DNA from: Sitta carolinensis | Taxonomy: Eukaryota > Chordata > Aves > Passeriformes > Sittidae | DNA length: 64,000 nucleotides | Assembly: GCA_032173965.1 (NCBI GenBank) | Contig: JAVUNC010000025.1 | Location: 16,134,001 to 16,198,000, forward strand | Reading direction: 5' to 3' | Part shown: piece after piece, positions 11,401-24,660 of the stretch | Layout of the letters: the number at the start of each line of letters is the position of its first letter | How positions within the stretch are numbered: the stretch's first letter is position 1 | Translations under genes and position numbers: made by a program | Notes under the pieces: model-generated | Seen by the model: the letters and a program-made list of their open reading frames with translations, nothing else | What the model was told of the DNA's origin: nothing | Database searches by the model: none

Positions 11401-14400
11401 TATCATTATCTTCTGGGGCTTGCTAGCTAGCAAAATAATAATAATACTTAGCACTGACATAGCAATTAGCTCTCAGAGCCCTCTGTAAGCATTGCCTGTG
11501 GTTCCCAATCTGCAGTGCACGCCCTGGGAGTGGGTGCACTGAGCTGTTGCCTCCTGAGTTTGCCACCAGTGCACTGCTCCAAAGACAGCTACAAATCCCC
11601 TCAATTTGGTGATGCAGAGGAGCAGACAAACCCTGGTGCACAAAACAAGCTGGGGCCACCTGCCAAATTGCACTTGGTGCCTGGACCTGGGACGGTTTGT
11701 GCTTATACACACTATAAAGGGAAATTGGTTCTCACAGGAACGAGGGTTCCAATGGCTTCAGGGATTTTTGTGACCAGGAAAGTGAGGACAAGTGGTCTCT
11801 AAAACAGCAAGAAGGAGGGCTTGCACTGCTGATTCTGTCTTCAGAAGAAATGGGAATAAGAGAAAATGTATTAGATCTAGAAAAGTCATTTCATGCAAAT
11901 GCAACCTTTTTAGCATGAGATTACCAGTAATCAATTTTTAAAGGCCTTACAGCTGTAAAAATAACTATTTGGATTTCTGCATGTCCATGTGGGACACAGA
12001 CTCCAAATTGGGCCTTCCTGACATCAGTCTATACAAACAACCAGAACACAGTTTCTCAGAGTCCCCCCCACCTAAACATCTCAATATTTTATCTAAGTGG
12101 AAGAATTTCAGCAGCCTGGGGTAAAGGCTCTGGACTAACACATCACAAACCTTAGTTGAAAAAATATCTGTTCTTCATGCTGGAATACAGAAAGATGAAC
12201 CTGAGTCTCCTTAGCTATATAAAGAGGGAAGGGAGAGCACAGCTCTCCTGTTCCTCAGTTTTCCTGCAGTTTATATCTTTGGCTTTCACTAAGCATGCCC
12301 AGAAGCAAAACCATTTTGCATCCAGAGGAAATAAACAACATACGGGGATAATATTTTCCTTCTGATCTCTCCAGATAGCTAAAATTCCCCAAAGAAACAA
12401 AAGAAAAACATTATCCCCCAAATATGTTCGATTTATTTATTTAGCTGCACCAAAGTTCTGTAGATCATGTAACTGCATCCAGGTAGCAGAGGCCATTGTC
12501 AGGGTTGGTGACATTTTGATTTCCATGAAATGTGCTCTTCAGAAGGAACACACAAGGCTGATCAAACAGGCACAGGCAAGGATGGGCACAAGCTATGAAC
12601 ATTGATTATCTGTACTGAGAAATTGTCTGGACAGATCCTGGGGGCACAGTCAGGAGCACACCCAGCCCTGCAACCACTAGCAGTGCTCAGGCTGGATTTG
12701 GCCAGCCTGTTTCACAAAGTTAGCTCATAAAGTTTGACTTCCAAAAGTACATTGTGGCTAGTCTAACTAACCTACTTGCTCTCAGGGCCAAAGGAAGGAG
12801 CCTGGCTGGCTCTTTTTAAAATTTCAATGCACATGTAACCACAAAGGTTTTGCCAGGCCAGGGAAGAGGAGGATCCTCAAATCTCTGTCATCTAGATGTG
12901 TCAAAACATTTCAAGCCAGGCTGTGTCAAACGAGGCAAGGCTTTGGACAGAAAGGATGAGTTATGCCCCCAAACTCTGTAAGCACAAAGCTCATCAAGAA
13001 ATTGGAATCAGTAGAGTAAAAGAAGTGTACAGAAAATTTAAACCAGCTGTGAATTCCAACACATCATAGGAAGGGATGTACTCAGGAAAACTGTTATCCC
13101 TGTGTCCTTGAAATCCATTCTTTTCCACACAGTTTTTGATGGTTTTCAGCAGCTCAGTGCTGCATCGTACAGGTATGACCTAGGAATTAAAGGAAAAATT
13201 GTGTCTAATTTATTAGTAGAGAAAGAAATCCCAAACCTCTTCTAGTCTTGATGAAGCAAAATATTTTCGGAGGTCATCTTTTTGTGGCAATTCACTGAGG
13301 GCCCTGTGAAACTTGGTCCTTTTTTTGTAGTCCTGAAAATTTTCTGCAGGCATCTGCTCTCTAATTTAACCTCTCAGAGCTTTGCATGTAACAGACACAA
13401 TTCCCTTGGCACATCTGAACATACACATTTGCATTGTTCTTGCACTAAAATATATTGCTTTACTTTGCAATAATTACTTTGAAGTAATCTTTCAATAGCC
13501 TTGTTTTATATCTTCAAGTTGAAAAGAATATTGCAACATTAAACTACAAAATTAAGCTGGAATTCTCAAGAGAAAAAGGCTGTTTTGTGAGGTTATTAAT
13601 CCTTCCTGTTTCCACTCTGTCCAAAAATACCACAATTTCTGTTTTGGTCACGGCATTTCAGCACTTCTTTGTCAGCCAAAAGCTCAAAATACTCAAATGT
13701 GAATAAAGGAAATAATCATAACTGATCTCAAACTTGCATTCTCCTTTTTTTTTTCTGCCCCCACTCAGCTTTTTATACTGGAACTACTCCTCTCCCATCC
13801 CCTTTTTATTTGACAAAAAGAATAATGTTTTAGTTGCAAATTAAATCTGATCCAGTAGTTCTAAACTTTTATGCTTTTGAAGAGAGGAGATATTGAAAAC
13901 TGTAATTTAGTGAAATAAAATAAAGACTGTCTTGCATAAAAAAGAATTTTGGAAAGCAAAAATTTAACAGAAATATTTTGATACCAGAAAATATGCATAT
14001 GTGCTATTAGCTCAAATCAGAAATACCTTTCAATGTCTTCCTACAGTAGAAAATCATTCAGTAGAGACATTTTCAGAAATAATTCTTTAACAGGCATGAG
14101 ATTGTAGTGGCAAAAAAATGGCAAATGCAAGGCTGGGATGTGCAATTGGATGATTCTTTTTCTCTTCAGCTGGACTTCAGCTTGCAGCAATTAAAAGCCT
14201 TCTTACTTTAAACTACCTAATTAAACTCTTTCAGCCTCGCAGTCTGGTACTTGGAAATGGTGTCATTAGGGGCTCAGCAGCTTCCAGGAATGTACTTTAC
14301 AATTCCATGCTGACAAATGTGCTCTAGTGCTCCTGGTAGGCATGAAAAGACTTTTTGTAAAATCTGATAATTGGTTGCTCTGGTTTAGAAAAAATCTTTC

Positions 14401-14508
14401 AGAAATAAAAAAGGGTGACATGCAGCTAAAGGCAAATTATTTCTTTCCTCATAATAAAAATAATAAAAAAAATTGTATTATTTTATTGTCATTTATGAGA
14501 AGGGGATA
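8499..14508. other. Non-coding DNA, no gene seen
   Basis: About 6 kb of unique sequence. Frames of 60-95 codons (such as 10718-10984, 11423-11710 and 11515-11802) overlap one another on opposite strands and show no domain or motif. No RNA gene, CR1 tail or LTR end was recognised. Confidence 0.55.
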
Positions 14509-14612
14509 TTGGAGAGGAGAGGAGAGGAGAGAGAGGGGAGGAGAGGAGAGGAGAGGAGAGGACAGGACAGGACAGGACAGGACAGGACAGGACAGGACAG
14601 GACAGGACAGGA
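14509..14612. repeat. Compound GGAGA / GGACA pentanucleotide satellite
   Basis: The array has two halves. The first (to about 14561) is GGAGA repeats with two interruptions; the second (about 14562-14612) is uninterrupted GGACA repeats. The halves differ by one base per unit (G to C at position 4), which suggests one variant unit arose and spread by slippage from one end. Open frames crossing it (14327-14722 and 14473-14700) are products of a stop-free repeat, not genes. Confidence 0.95.
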
Positions 14613-17600
14613 TTATTTTACTATTTCCTCAACCAACCAGCATGCCCCCTCCCATCTGCTTAAACAGTCTTTTGGGAGAAGCCAAACATGGCACACCTGA
14701 ATGTAAATGCAAGTTTAAATAATCTGGGTGCATGCCCATTCACTTGAATTCAAAATATATGGAACAGCTCAGACCTATCAAAGCCCAGACCATATTTTTA
14801 AGCAAATATAAAAATGGTGAATTTTTGCTTCCTAGATGTAGTAAAAATTGAGAGATTTCCTGTCAAATCCTCTGGTGTGTTCTGAGGTTTCTGTGCTGGT
14901 GGATTTCAGTTTTTAAACGGATGATAAATTAAGGATGGACTCTATAAGGTGCCAGCTTCAGCAGGTTCCCCCTAACTCAAGGTGTGTATTTGGCATGCTT
15001 GACACACTTGGCACGATGTTTTCCTTTATGCTGTGAGCAGATCATTAGAGACACATCTCAAGATTAACACTTTAGCTATGAGATGCTATTTAAACATAGG
15101 AAATGCTGTCATTTTGTCAGTCAGTCCAACCCTGCATTTTCCTTTCTTCTCCTTTTATCCACGATTCACAGAAATGGATGAAATGCATTATTGGGCTCTT
15201 GAATTAATCAGTGAATGATATCTATGGCAGCAAGGCTGTAATCAACTCAGCACTCTTTGGAAGCTCTTAGAGAACCAGTGCTCTGCTCTGATTTGATTTA
15301 AAGTACTCTTTACTTTAGTAAGAGAGGAATATCTTATGGATGTGCAATGTCTTATAAGAACTTTTGTGAGATTGAAGCCATAAAAATTGACTTCTAAATT
15401 GTCAAAAATCACAAAAATCCTATGCAAGTTGTAAGCCTTCATAAAAATACCCCTTTCATTAAGCAGAACACTGGACTGTGTATCAACGTGGTTTTGTTTC
15501 AATACTGGCAGTTTAAACATTTCTCTATGCGAGTTCAGTTCATTTTAATGATGAAAACACACTGTGTAAATATAATTAGGACAGATTACAGGAAAAAAAA
15601 AAAAACTCAGAAAGTGACTAATGTTTATGTCTGCAGAAGCTTAGGAAAAAACCTGCAAAAGTGCAAGCTCACTTTTGTTTCCAAGGAATGTCCTCCCCTG
15701 CATGACTTTTTGTGGTGTACTTAAACAAATGAGCTGCACCAGTTGTGGTTTTGTTGGGGATGATGTTCTTGCTCGTTCCTGTCTGGAGGAGCTGACAGGT
15801 TGAGCCCAAAGCCCCTCACTGTTCATCCCCACAGTTATTTTTGCACAGGCACTATGGAGTGAGTTTCTGAGGGATCAGAATTCCGGTTGGTTGCTCACTC
15901 TGTGTGTGAGATTGTCCATTCGTGTACCAGGTTTGTGCTCAGTGGTTTGGGTCTTGGCTGGTTTTATTCCCTGCTTTGCTGGCCCATCTGAGGAACTGCA
16001 GGGAAAAAAAAAAAAAAATCCGTGCTAATTAATTTATGTGAAAAGTAAAAGAGAATAGCAAAAAGCAGGTAAGGATCTGTAGCAGAGCTAATGGAAGAAA
16101 GGGGATGCCATATGGAGAAAAAACAGTGGAAATAAAAAGTTATTTCTGTTTCATAGACACTGAAATCCAAGCATTTCTTATTACAGTATATTGAATTTTA
16201 TAACAAAATATGAATGTTTAAGGAATATATTTTTTTTAAAAAAAAATTTCCCCTATTTATTTGAGTTTTCTAAATGTATGAATAGGTTGGCCAGCTTCCC
16301 CTTAGTAAGCAGACACACTGTTTACATATTTACATTTTAGATGCTTCCACATTTTTGTTTTTCCTTCAATTTGCAACCACTGAAATGTGATAAAACTGTC
16401 CAAAGAATAATAATAGCCTTAAAATACTCACTGAATGCAGAAGAGGAGTTCTTTTAAAACTATTTGGTTCAGTCAAGTGACTTCTTAGCTATGTTTTTGC
16501 AAAAGTAAATATTGAGATTTCAAGAACAAGACATGTTTACCTGTGTTTTAACCAACCTTGTAATGACCAGAATCAGACACATTATTTTTAGACCTGTGCC
16601 AAGTGCAGGAATTCATTGAACAGGAATAATAAGCTCCTTATTTCAGCTCAATACTTCTTATTCCTGCAGTAATAGAACATGCCATCCTTTGCCCATAGTC
16701 TTGCAATGTGATCTGTTCACCACCATGGTCAGGGCTTTATGAGGCGTTTGACATACACATACAATTCTGAGATGGATTTTTTTGCTCTTAAAGATATTAT
16801 TTTATATACAAAATATATATGATATATATCTCTTTATGATATATATCATAATCTTTATGATATCTTTAAAATATTTTATGGCTTCTATGGTTTCTTCAGC
16901 TCATAGGAAATTTCTCTGTCTCATCAACATTCCCATCAACAGTTTGCCACCTGAAAATTTGTCAGGGATTACTTCACGTGGTTGCCCAGAAAAGCAACAG
17001 AAATGAAAAACAATTTACCATTGGATCATCATCTCTTGATTTCCCTCTGAGACCTTCCCAGTCAGAGATGACTTCCTGCAAACAATTACATTTCAGTTAC
17101 TGCTCAGTTAACTGATTTTCTAGTACGGTTTTCTTGTTTTGCTGCTGTTGTTTTATATTTCTTGGTTGTGTTTTCTGTTTGTTTCTATAAAGTGGAAGCC
17201 AGCAGCATGACAAACATTTCGCAAAAGTTTGGCAATATTGTTTGAATTCTTGCATTTTAATCAATCAGAAATATTATTGCAGTTAAGATGCAAAGGCTTT
17301 TGTGAAAGCACAATTTTCTGTAAAGGCCATCCTAATTGACTTTTATGACACCACTTTCTCCAATCTTTATTAATTAAATCCTGCCTCAGTTTAGATAGCC
17401 AGACTAATGTTTAGGAAGGCAAGGATTATAACTGCTTCATTCTATTTAGCTTTTATGAATATTGGCTTGAGATTAGGATTCTTCTATTCTACTGGAACTT
17501 CCCTGAACTCTTTCCAAACTTACTGGAAAATTATATTCGCAATTTAAACAGACACTCAACAAACTCTTTTTAAAATCTTGGATGCGAGTTAACCTTTATT

Positions 17601-18738
17601 AACTGGTGGAAATGTCAAGTTTTAGTAGTTTTTGTTTAGTATCTTCTGTCAAAGTGGAAACTATTTCATCAGACTAAGAGCTAATAGCAACTTGCCAAGA
17701 ACAAATTCTGCCTGATTTATTTCGCTCACACAGTAACTGAGCAGCTAATACAGTAATGGCATTGTATATTCTGCTTTTAATGAGGTTTTTGATCATCTTC
17801 TGAGGATGCTAAGGAATTCCTGTGCAGACTTTGAAGTGTTCCAGAGAGTTGTCAGCAATAGTCAGTGCCAGGACTTACCCAGTGTCACATGCCCTGAACC
17901 TAGGTGTGCTCAATATTTTCATAATTTCAGGAGGGAAGAGAGATCATGCACATGAAATTTTACAGTGGATTGGAGGCTGGAAGAGTAGGAATAAAAATCA
18001 AAATTATCATGGCCAACTGAAGAAATGATGCAAAAAAAAAAAAAAATCTTTATGAAATCCAGCAGTTAAAGTTTAAGGAAAAATCATCCACGCTCACACA
18101 GGATGGAAATGAAACCCCCCAGGAGTGCAGCCGTGTTTTGGGAGCTCATCCCAGGATTTGATTGTACCATGGTTGAACACAGGTCAGAAATGTTGTGGAA
18201 AGGCAAACATTACAGTGGGCTGCATAAACCAGACAAGACACAAGAAATAATCCTGCTCCTCTTAGCACTGGCTGGAGTTCAGTTTAGAAAAGTGCAATTC
18301 AAGAAAAAGATGGAAATACCGAAGAGAATCCAAACATGATTGACAAAATTGCTCAGCAGTATAGGAAACGTGAGGATTTGTCTCACCTAACAAAAAGCAG
18401 AATGAAGTAGGCATAATAACAATGCTGAATTTTGTAAAGAGTTTTGCAAGGATGAAAGGATTAATTGTTCTCAGTGACCGTGGTGGATTGGACAAAAAAA
18501 AAAAATTTGGCTTCATCTGGAGGAGGAAGCAAAAAATATTGGGAACACTGAGATGGGAAACGACTTGATATTGTATAGTAGAACACTGGAAAAGGAAAGC
18601 AGATGAGGCTCAGAATTTTCAGTGCTGGAAGTTGTGAAAACACAGTAAAAAAATACTGTCATCAAAGGCTTAAGTATTTTGAAAGTCATAAAATGTACTA
18701 GACAGCTTCTTAAAATCACATCAAATAGTTTTTCTATG
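14613..18738. other. Non-coding AT-rich DNA, no gene seen
   Basis: No gene recognised. Contains AT-rich palindromic sequence at 16800-16862, including the perfect 16-bp palindrome TATGATATATATCATA at 16835-16850, and short A-runs near 15593-15604, 16004-16018, 18032-18046 and 18495-18505. Frames of up to 100 codons (15422-15724) look random. Confidence 0.55.
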
Positions 18739-18873
18739 ATAATTATTATTAATAACAGTAATAACAATAATAACAATAATAACAGTAACATCAACAACAA
18801 TAGTAATAAGAATAGAAAGAATAAGAATAAGAATAAGAATAAGAATAAGAATAAGAATAAGAATAAGAATAAT
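18739..18873. repeat. AATAAC / AATAAG microsatellite
   Basis: An irregular run of AATAAC and AGTAAC units (18739-18810) passes into a regular hexanucleotide AATAAG array (about 18818-18873). It encodes Asn/Lys or Leu/Phe repeats in the open frames 18679-18987 and 18513-18890, which are artefacts of the repeat. Confidence 0.93.
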
Positions 18874-20393
18874 ATTACCCAGAGGGACACTTACATTGCT
18901 GATGTTATGAAAATGAATTATAGGAGATTATTTGAAAAATACTTGAAAAATCAAGGCACCTTTGTGTTTCCAAGCCTCCAGTTTTAAGGATGACCTATTG
19001 TAAATGTGTTATAACTCTTTTACAGCTGATCTCTGACCTGACTCTGGGAAAAATCTAGTTGGAACTGGTATGGGACACACATGGCAGCAAATCTTCACTC
19101 CTGGCTTCAGGAGATGGGAGTGCATTTGAAAAAGAGCGTCACAATTTAATTTGATTTTGTTTCTTGGTATTCTCTAATGGAAATGGAAGCAAATAAAGAC
19201 AGGAAAGAAAGAAAAAACAAATTCTTTTATGCTGGGTTTAAGTAGCAGTTTTCAATGACAATATTTTCAAATAGAGTTTATGGAATTTTTCCTTAAAATA
19301 AGATCATGGATAAAAAAAAAATATCTGTCTCTCTATGCCATAAACCTGGAAAGAAGAATTGCTCCCATTTGAAGGTTTTTGACCATATATCTATTTTAGT
19401 TTTGCAATCATAAACGCTGGGAATTCCATCACATTTGTGAGGAGTCCATATTGCTGTCTAATCGATTTCCTTGTTACAGTAATCATCTTACCCCCACAGC
19501 ACATATTCTACATTTAAAAATAAAACAAAACGACACAGCAAGTACAAAGTGTCTTTTTTGAGATGTTCTCACTTGCAAATGCCTACATAATAAAAAAAAC
19601 CCAAAAACCCAGTCACTGAACAGAGGAAAATGAAGGGCTGCATTTTTGGCAGTGGCACAGAAAGACATAATTCTTCACTGAATTTTGCAAAAAATAAGGA
19701 ATTAATTTTTGCAAATAATCATAAAAACAGCTTTCTGTTCTGTTTCAAGGCATCCTGCTCCAAACGTTGCTTTGCCACAGCTTTTTGTGGCAGAAGAACA
19801 AAGGATGTTAAATACTTAATTACCAGGACAGTACACGTGACTGGTGGATTGAGTTGGATAAATGAAGCTGCAATTATTTCACCACAGTGTGGCTGACTAA
19901 GATTGATACTTGGCCTTCACTCAATGGTTTTCATCATTCCACCAGAAATAAACAGAGCACAGACTAATCTCAATATGTTTATGCATCACTAACTTAAATT
20001 GCTTTTGGAAACTGTGAAATTTCTGTCATTGGTTATGAAAGGCAGTACAGTCAATTCAGTTTTGAATTTTTTCCTCATGTCCTGCAACTTTGAATCAATG
20101 TGTGAGTAATTTTCATCCTCCTTTCAATACATGCTATTCTTAAGAGCTGAGACAAAAAAAAAAAAGAACATACTTCGTCAAAATCCTGTTCTATTCTGCC
20201 TCATTTGCAAGGATGAGAAATAGGACTTGCAGAAAAATTAAAATACAAGTCCAAGTTCCAGTTTTTTCCAAAAAATTCATGGAGACAAGAATTTAGTTTG
20301 GACTGAAGCAGGTTATTCCGACACAGAATTTAATAAACCTCGTACAAAATCTAGAAATATGGGGTTTTCTGCAGCCCCAGTGTTAAGGAAGGG
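18874..20393. other. Non-coding DNA, no gene seen
   Basis: Unique AT-rich sequence. The frame at 19630-19896 (88 codons) has no recognisable motif. Short A-runs occur at 19312-19321 and 20155-20164. Confidence 0.55.
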
Positions 20394-20560
20394 CTTTTTC
20401 TGCTCCCATGACTCTGCTGTTGTCAGCTGTAGCAGAGCAGTTTCCATCTGATTTTTCTGCTCCCATGACTCTGCTGTTTTCAGCTTTAGCAGAGCAGTTT
20501 CCATCTGCTTTTTCTGCTCCCATGACTCTGCTGTTGTCAGCTGTAGCAGAGCAGTTTCAA
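20394..20560. repeat. 57-bp tandem repeat, about 2.9 copies
   Basis: Units begin at TTTTTCTGCTCCCATGACTC, at 20395, 20452 and 20509, a constant 57-bp period. Units differ by only a few bases (for example GTTGTCAGCTGT against GTTTTCAGCTTT). Each unit contains CTCTGCT and AGCAGAG 12 bases apart, so each can fold into a small hairpin. The third unit breaks off after the hairpin. The near-identity suggests recent tandem duplication. Confidence 0.95.
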
Positions 20561-21397
20561 TAACAGAAAGTGCTCAGCATGGACGTGGCTACAGAGACAC
20601 AGCAAGCTGTGAAAGAAAGGCTAGAATCCATTAAAATGTCTTAATCTACTTTATTCAGACTGACACTATATGTTTTGTAAAGAAGGATATATAGAAGAGT
20701 CAGAATTCATTGATTTTAGGTCTTAGTGTGGTTTACCTGTTTTGACTCAAGCAAGGACAAGGTTTCTGGAGCAAATCTCTGACTGCCCAACACAGGAAGC
20801 CAAATCCTCCCCATTGGGAAAGCTTTACATTTTCTTAACTGATTGATTTTCCATATGATTTTCTATAATCCAAATGAGGCCTGGCACAACTCTCATATCT
20901 ATTAGCCACGCCAAACAGGGCCTTGGTCAATGCCATGTGAATAAATAATTTCCATACAGTGATTTTCTGTTCATTTGCCATCTTCTGAAAGACATCTTGT
21001 TTCTGTGTACTGGATTAGTTCTGAGCCTGCTCTAAGTTAGCAATATCATGTGCTCCACATGTCTGAATGACAGTTTTGTTCAGCTCAGGAATTTTTGTTT
21101 TAATCATTCAGATTAATTCAAGAAGGGTTTCAGAAGCAGGAGGCAGGATGCCTCTGAACTGGTAGATACCCCACATCTCAGCCATCAGTGGAGCTCGGGA
21201 AGTCCAAGCAGGCTTGGAGGCACAGAGGGATGAGCTGATTGATTGATTTTAGCAATGAGATATTATTTCTACAAACAGAACCCAGATCACAGGGCTGAGG
21301 AGAAGACAAACTATAGAGCAGGGAGAGGCAAGGATGGAAAGGGTGAGGTAGGAACAGAAGGAAAGTAGATGTGTGCAGCCTTGGGTACATAGGAACT

Positions 21398-21500
21398 TAC
21401 ATTTTAAATTTAAATTTAAATTTATTAAATTAATTTTAAAGTTTTAAATTAATTTCAAAATAATTAAAACTTTGTTAAATTATATTTAAAGTATTAAATT
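21398..21500. repeat. TTTAAA/AAATTT low-complexity block
   Basis: Roughly 100 bases almost entirely of A and T, starting with repeated TTTAAATTTAAA and decaying into AATTAATTTT. Self-complementary throughout. Confidence 0.75.
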
Positions 21501-22490
21501 TGCACTTCCACATCTTCAAAAACCTCTTATCATTTTTGATTTATTTATATATATATTTGATTATTATATTTATATATAACTTGATTTATGATGTGCCCAT
21601 CTTTCCCATCATGCCCAGCACGATGCCTTTATGTTTCTCAGTTTCTTTCCATCTCCCTTTATCTCTCACAAGAAAGGGCTAGAGAACATATTGAGAGATA
21701 TCAATCTAATGTAGAACAGATGACATGAATGCCAACAATGATTTAAAAAAAAAAGAGTGGTGGGAGACATTAAAAAAAAATGATTTTGAATTTCGTTCCC
21801 CTCAATTTTCTTTTCTCCCCCTTAATTTTCCTTTCATCTGATACACAGAAAGAAATAGGGAAAATATTTTTAGCATCATTACTTTGTTTAGTCAATGTTT
21901 CTCTGTAGGTTGCTTGGTTGGAAATTGTAATTTACAGAGCTAATATTTTATAATCCATATTATGTGTCCTCTATAGAGTATTTTAAATGCTATTTACTAA
22001 AATTAATATGTTGATGTATTTCCCCCAGTAATCAACTAATTAATTCTGAAAAGCATAAACCTGGCAATGGGAAGAGTAGCATGTAAATGAAGTCTCAATT
22101 GTAGACTTTCAAAACAGCTTTCCTGGAAATACTCTGAATATAGTGCCTTACATAAATGTAAAGTGACTCCATTTATGACTTAACCACCTCTGTTATTTGC
22201 AATATCATTTATTCCTTTGCTTCTCTTTCTGTTCATTTCAACTATTGGAAAGAGAGAGTCAAATACAAGGAAACTTAATCAATACTTTTGAATTCTTGTT
22301 ACAGTTTGCCCTGGCCTTCTGTCACAGGAAGATTACTCAGAAACTGCTCAGTAAATAACTTTCCAAAGTTTAAATTTCCCTTCATGTCTGCTACTATGAT
22401 AATAGGATTCAGAATAACTATAGGCATTTTCTGGAGATGGAAATTCCCCTCTTCAGATGGAGAAAAGTCATCCCCAGTGTTAATATAGTA

Positions 22491-22534
22491 TAATATATTA
22501 TTATTACTATTATTACTATTATTATTATTATTTA
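22491..22534. repeat. ATT trinucleotide microsatellite
   Basis: About 44 bases of TTA/TTAC units (TATTACTATTATTACTATTA). Confidence 0.85.
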
Positions 22535-24053
22535 TGCCAAAGAATTTATAGTCTCAGATGTATTCTTTTTTATTAAACGATCTATAGGTGATTTAATAAA
22601 AAATGATCTTATATTATAGATGTAAGTCTGTACAGATCCATGTTCTATACAGACTTGAATTTGAATCTTAAGAAGCAGAATCAAAGTCAAGCAACACTTG
22701 ACTAAGGCACAGTAAAAATTAAAACTATCAACTGCAAACGACACTAGATGATTCCAGAGCTCTGACCCCATTCAGGCTTTTTGTATTTACACTGGACAAT
22801 GGCTGGGTCTGGTTGCTGCCATACAGTCGAGTCAATGAAGAAATGAGCTAAAAGAAATGTTCAATTATGGGTGTGAAGTGGAACAGAATGTAAAAGGTTA
22901 CTACTCTCCTAGTTTCAAAAACAAATTGTAGCTTCCTTGTCGTAATGAGAGTGGCAATATAAATGCTAAAACTTTTCATAGCTTACAAAGCTGGAAATAT
23001 TTGGGGAGACTGAATATTTTTTTCATGACTTTATTGCATTATCAGCATCAATCAAATCATCTAGCACTGAATTTGTATTTCCAACTCATACATAGTGTTC
23101 TGAATTAGCTGGACAATCAACATCGTCAGGGTTGATTTCTTTTATGAAGAGTGCAGTACTGAACATCCATAATTGTCATATTTTAATTCCTTATTCTTAT
23201 CTGAATTTCCATCCCCATAATTTCCATTTGGTGGAAATCCATGTCAGAAGGAATCAGAGATGCAACTAGTCACTGTGAGACATCGAAGTGATGCTAAAGA
23301 TGTTGGGATATTTTTTGCCATGGGTCTTCCTAATAGGGGGTATTTGCTAAAAGGGAGTACTGGCAAAAATAAACACACTGATATGGAAGAGGTTTATTTG
23401 TTGCATGGTCGCTTGCAGTTCCATTTCCTCATTTTGCTACTTGTTGGTTCAAGAAGTAACCACAGACTCAACTGGTATTAATTTCCAGGTTATCCAAAGC
23501 AGATGGAAAAAATGAGAATGAAGAAGCAGCCATTATTTCCTACATGATGCCTGAGACAGCTTGGGATTTTTACAATGATTGTATCAGTGTACAAACATAA
23601 TAATTGCTACAGAAGAAACCAGAGCACCATCTAATTTGACCTTCTGTCTTCAACTGAGCTGATGCCAGCCATCTCAAATGTAGACATAAAATACACAGAA
23701 TTGTGCAATGGTCTGTCAGAGAGGAAATTATTCCTGACTCCAGCTGTTGCTCAATTATGTCCTGAAGCATGAGGATTAATGGTTCTTGTGACTTCTGTCC
23801 CAGCATGAGCAATTGCAGATGCTGTTATTATTCAGATCGATGGATAATTCTGCTCTGAACCTTCCTCAGTGCTTTTCCTTCTACTAATTTGTGGCCTTAA
23901 ATGGCAGAAGATGCCACATCATTCCAGAAACACATCCCAGACACATCCTGCCGTGCACCAAAGAAGTACATCCCATCTTGGTGCGAATTAAGGAATTCTT
24001 GGTGCGGAACAAAATCTCTCTGCAGAGACACATCACCTAGGATGATAAGTTGT

Positions 24054-24378
24054 GCACCCATTTGGCTGCTGGAGGGTGGGAAGGCCCTACAGGGGGAGGT
24101 GGGCAGGCTGCAGAGATGGGCTGGGGCCAGCTGTGGGAGGCTCAGCAAGCTCAGGGCTCGAGCCCTGCACTTTGGCCAGCAGGCAGCACCCTGGGGAAGG
24201 GTGGCTGGAAAGCTGCCGGGCACAAAAGGACCTGGGGGTGCTGGTCAGCAGCAGATGGACACGAGCCAGCGTGTGCCCAGGTAGCCAAGAGGGTCAGTGG
24301 CATCCTGACCTGTGTCTGGAAGAATGTGGCCAGCAGGACCAGGGCGGTGATTGTCCCTCTCTCCTCAGCACTGGGAGA
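24054..24378 (+). mobile_element. CR1 LINE, 5' part of a copy split by an LTR
   Basis: This is the last part of the reverse-transcriptase ORF2 of a chicken-type CR1. The read-through, with frame breaks, follows the family: a CTGGAGGGTGGGAAGGCCCT region, then GGGGAAGGGTGGCTGGAAAG, GACCTGGGGGTGCTGGT, and AQVAKRVSGIL, NVASRTRAVIVPLSSAL in one frame. The element is 5' truncated near 24054, as most CR1 copies are, and frame breaks make it dead. The CR1 stops at CTCAGCACTG and resumes at 24661 with GTGAGACCACACCTCAAATC, which is the next part of the consensus. Confidence 0.93.
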
Positions 24379-24660
24379 CTGTGACACACTGAGGGAACAC
24401 AGCACACACACAGCAGGGTTCAGGAGAGAAGGAGAAAAGAACTCTCCAGTTTATTGCTGCCCTCGTATCTCTCAGTGTCTGGGCAGTGAGCAGAGATTGG
24501 ACAGAGAAGTTCCCACCTCTCCATCTCCACTGGGCACTGGAGAGTCCATCAGGTGAGATCTTTTACAAAGGAATGCAAACATGATCCTTGTTTATCTCAC
24601 AGTTCATGAGAACTGACTCCACTATACCCAAACAAATCAGGTTTATTTTCAGGGACAACA
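24379..24660 (-). mobile_element. Solo LTR nested in CR1 (family copy 1)
   Basis: A roughly 282-bp block absent from the CR1 consensus. Its reverse complement matches the LTRs at 30621 and 37938 along most of its length, starting TGTTGTCCCTGAAAAT and sharing GGACTCTCCAGTGCCCAGTG and a TCTCTGCTCACTG region. The terminal TGTTA seen in the other copies seems lost at this copy's distal end, next to 24379. The hexamer after it is GTGAGA (24661-24666) and GGAGA lies just before it. CR1 consensus predicts a single CACTGGTGAGA here, so a 6-bp target duplication with one lost base fits. No gag, pol or env remains: a solo LTR left by recombination. Confidence 0.9.

Larger units (their letters stand above)
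20561..24053. other. Non-coding AT-rich DNA
   Basis: No gene seen. Contains an AAATTT-rich block (about 21398-21500), an ATT microsatellite (22491-22534) and a short direct repeat of TTGGTGCG at 23979 and 23999. Nothing in the 60-108-codon frames is recognisable. Confidence 0.55.

Noticed and set aside
22741..22780. Possible CR1 tail (ACTAGATGATTCCAGAGCTC)
   Set aside because: The resemblance ends after about 20 bases, and the TCCCTTCCAACC and ATTCTATGA parts are absent. Chance is likely.
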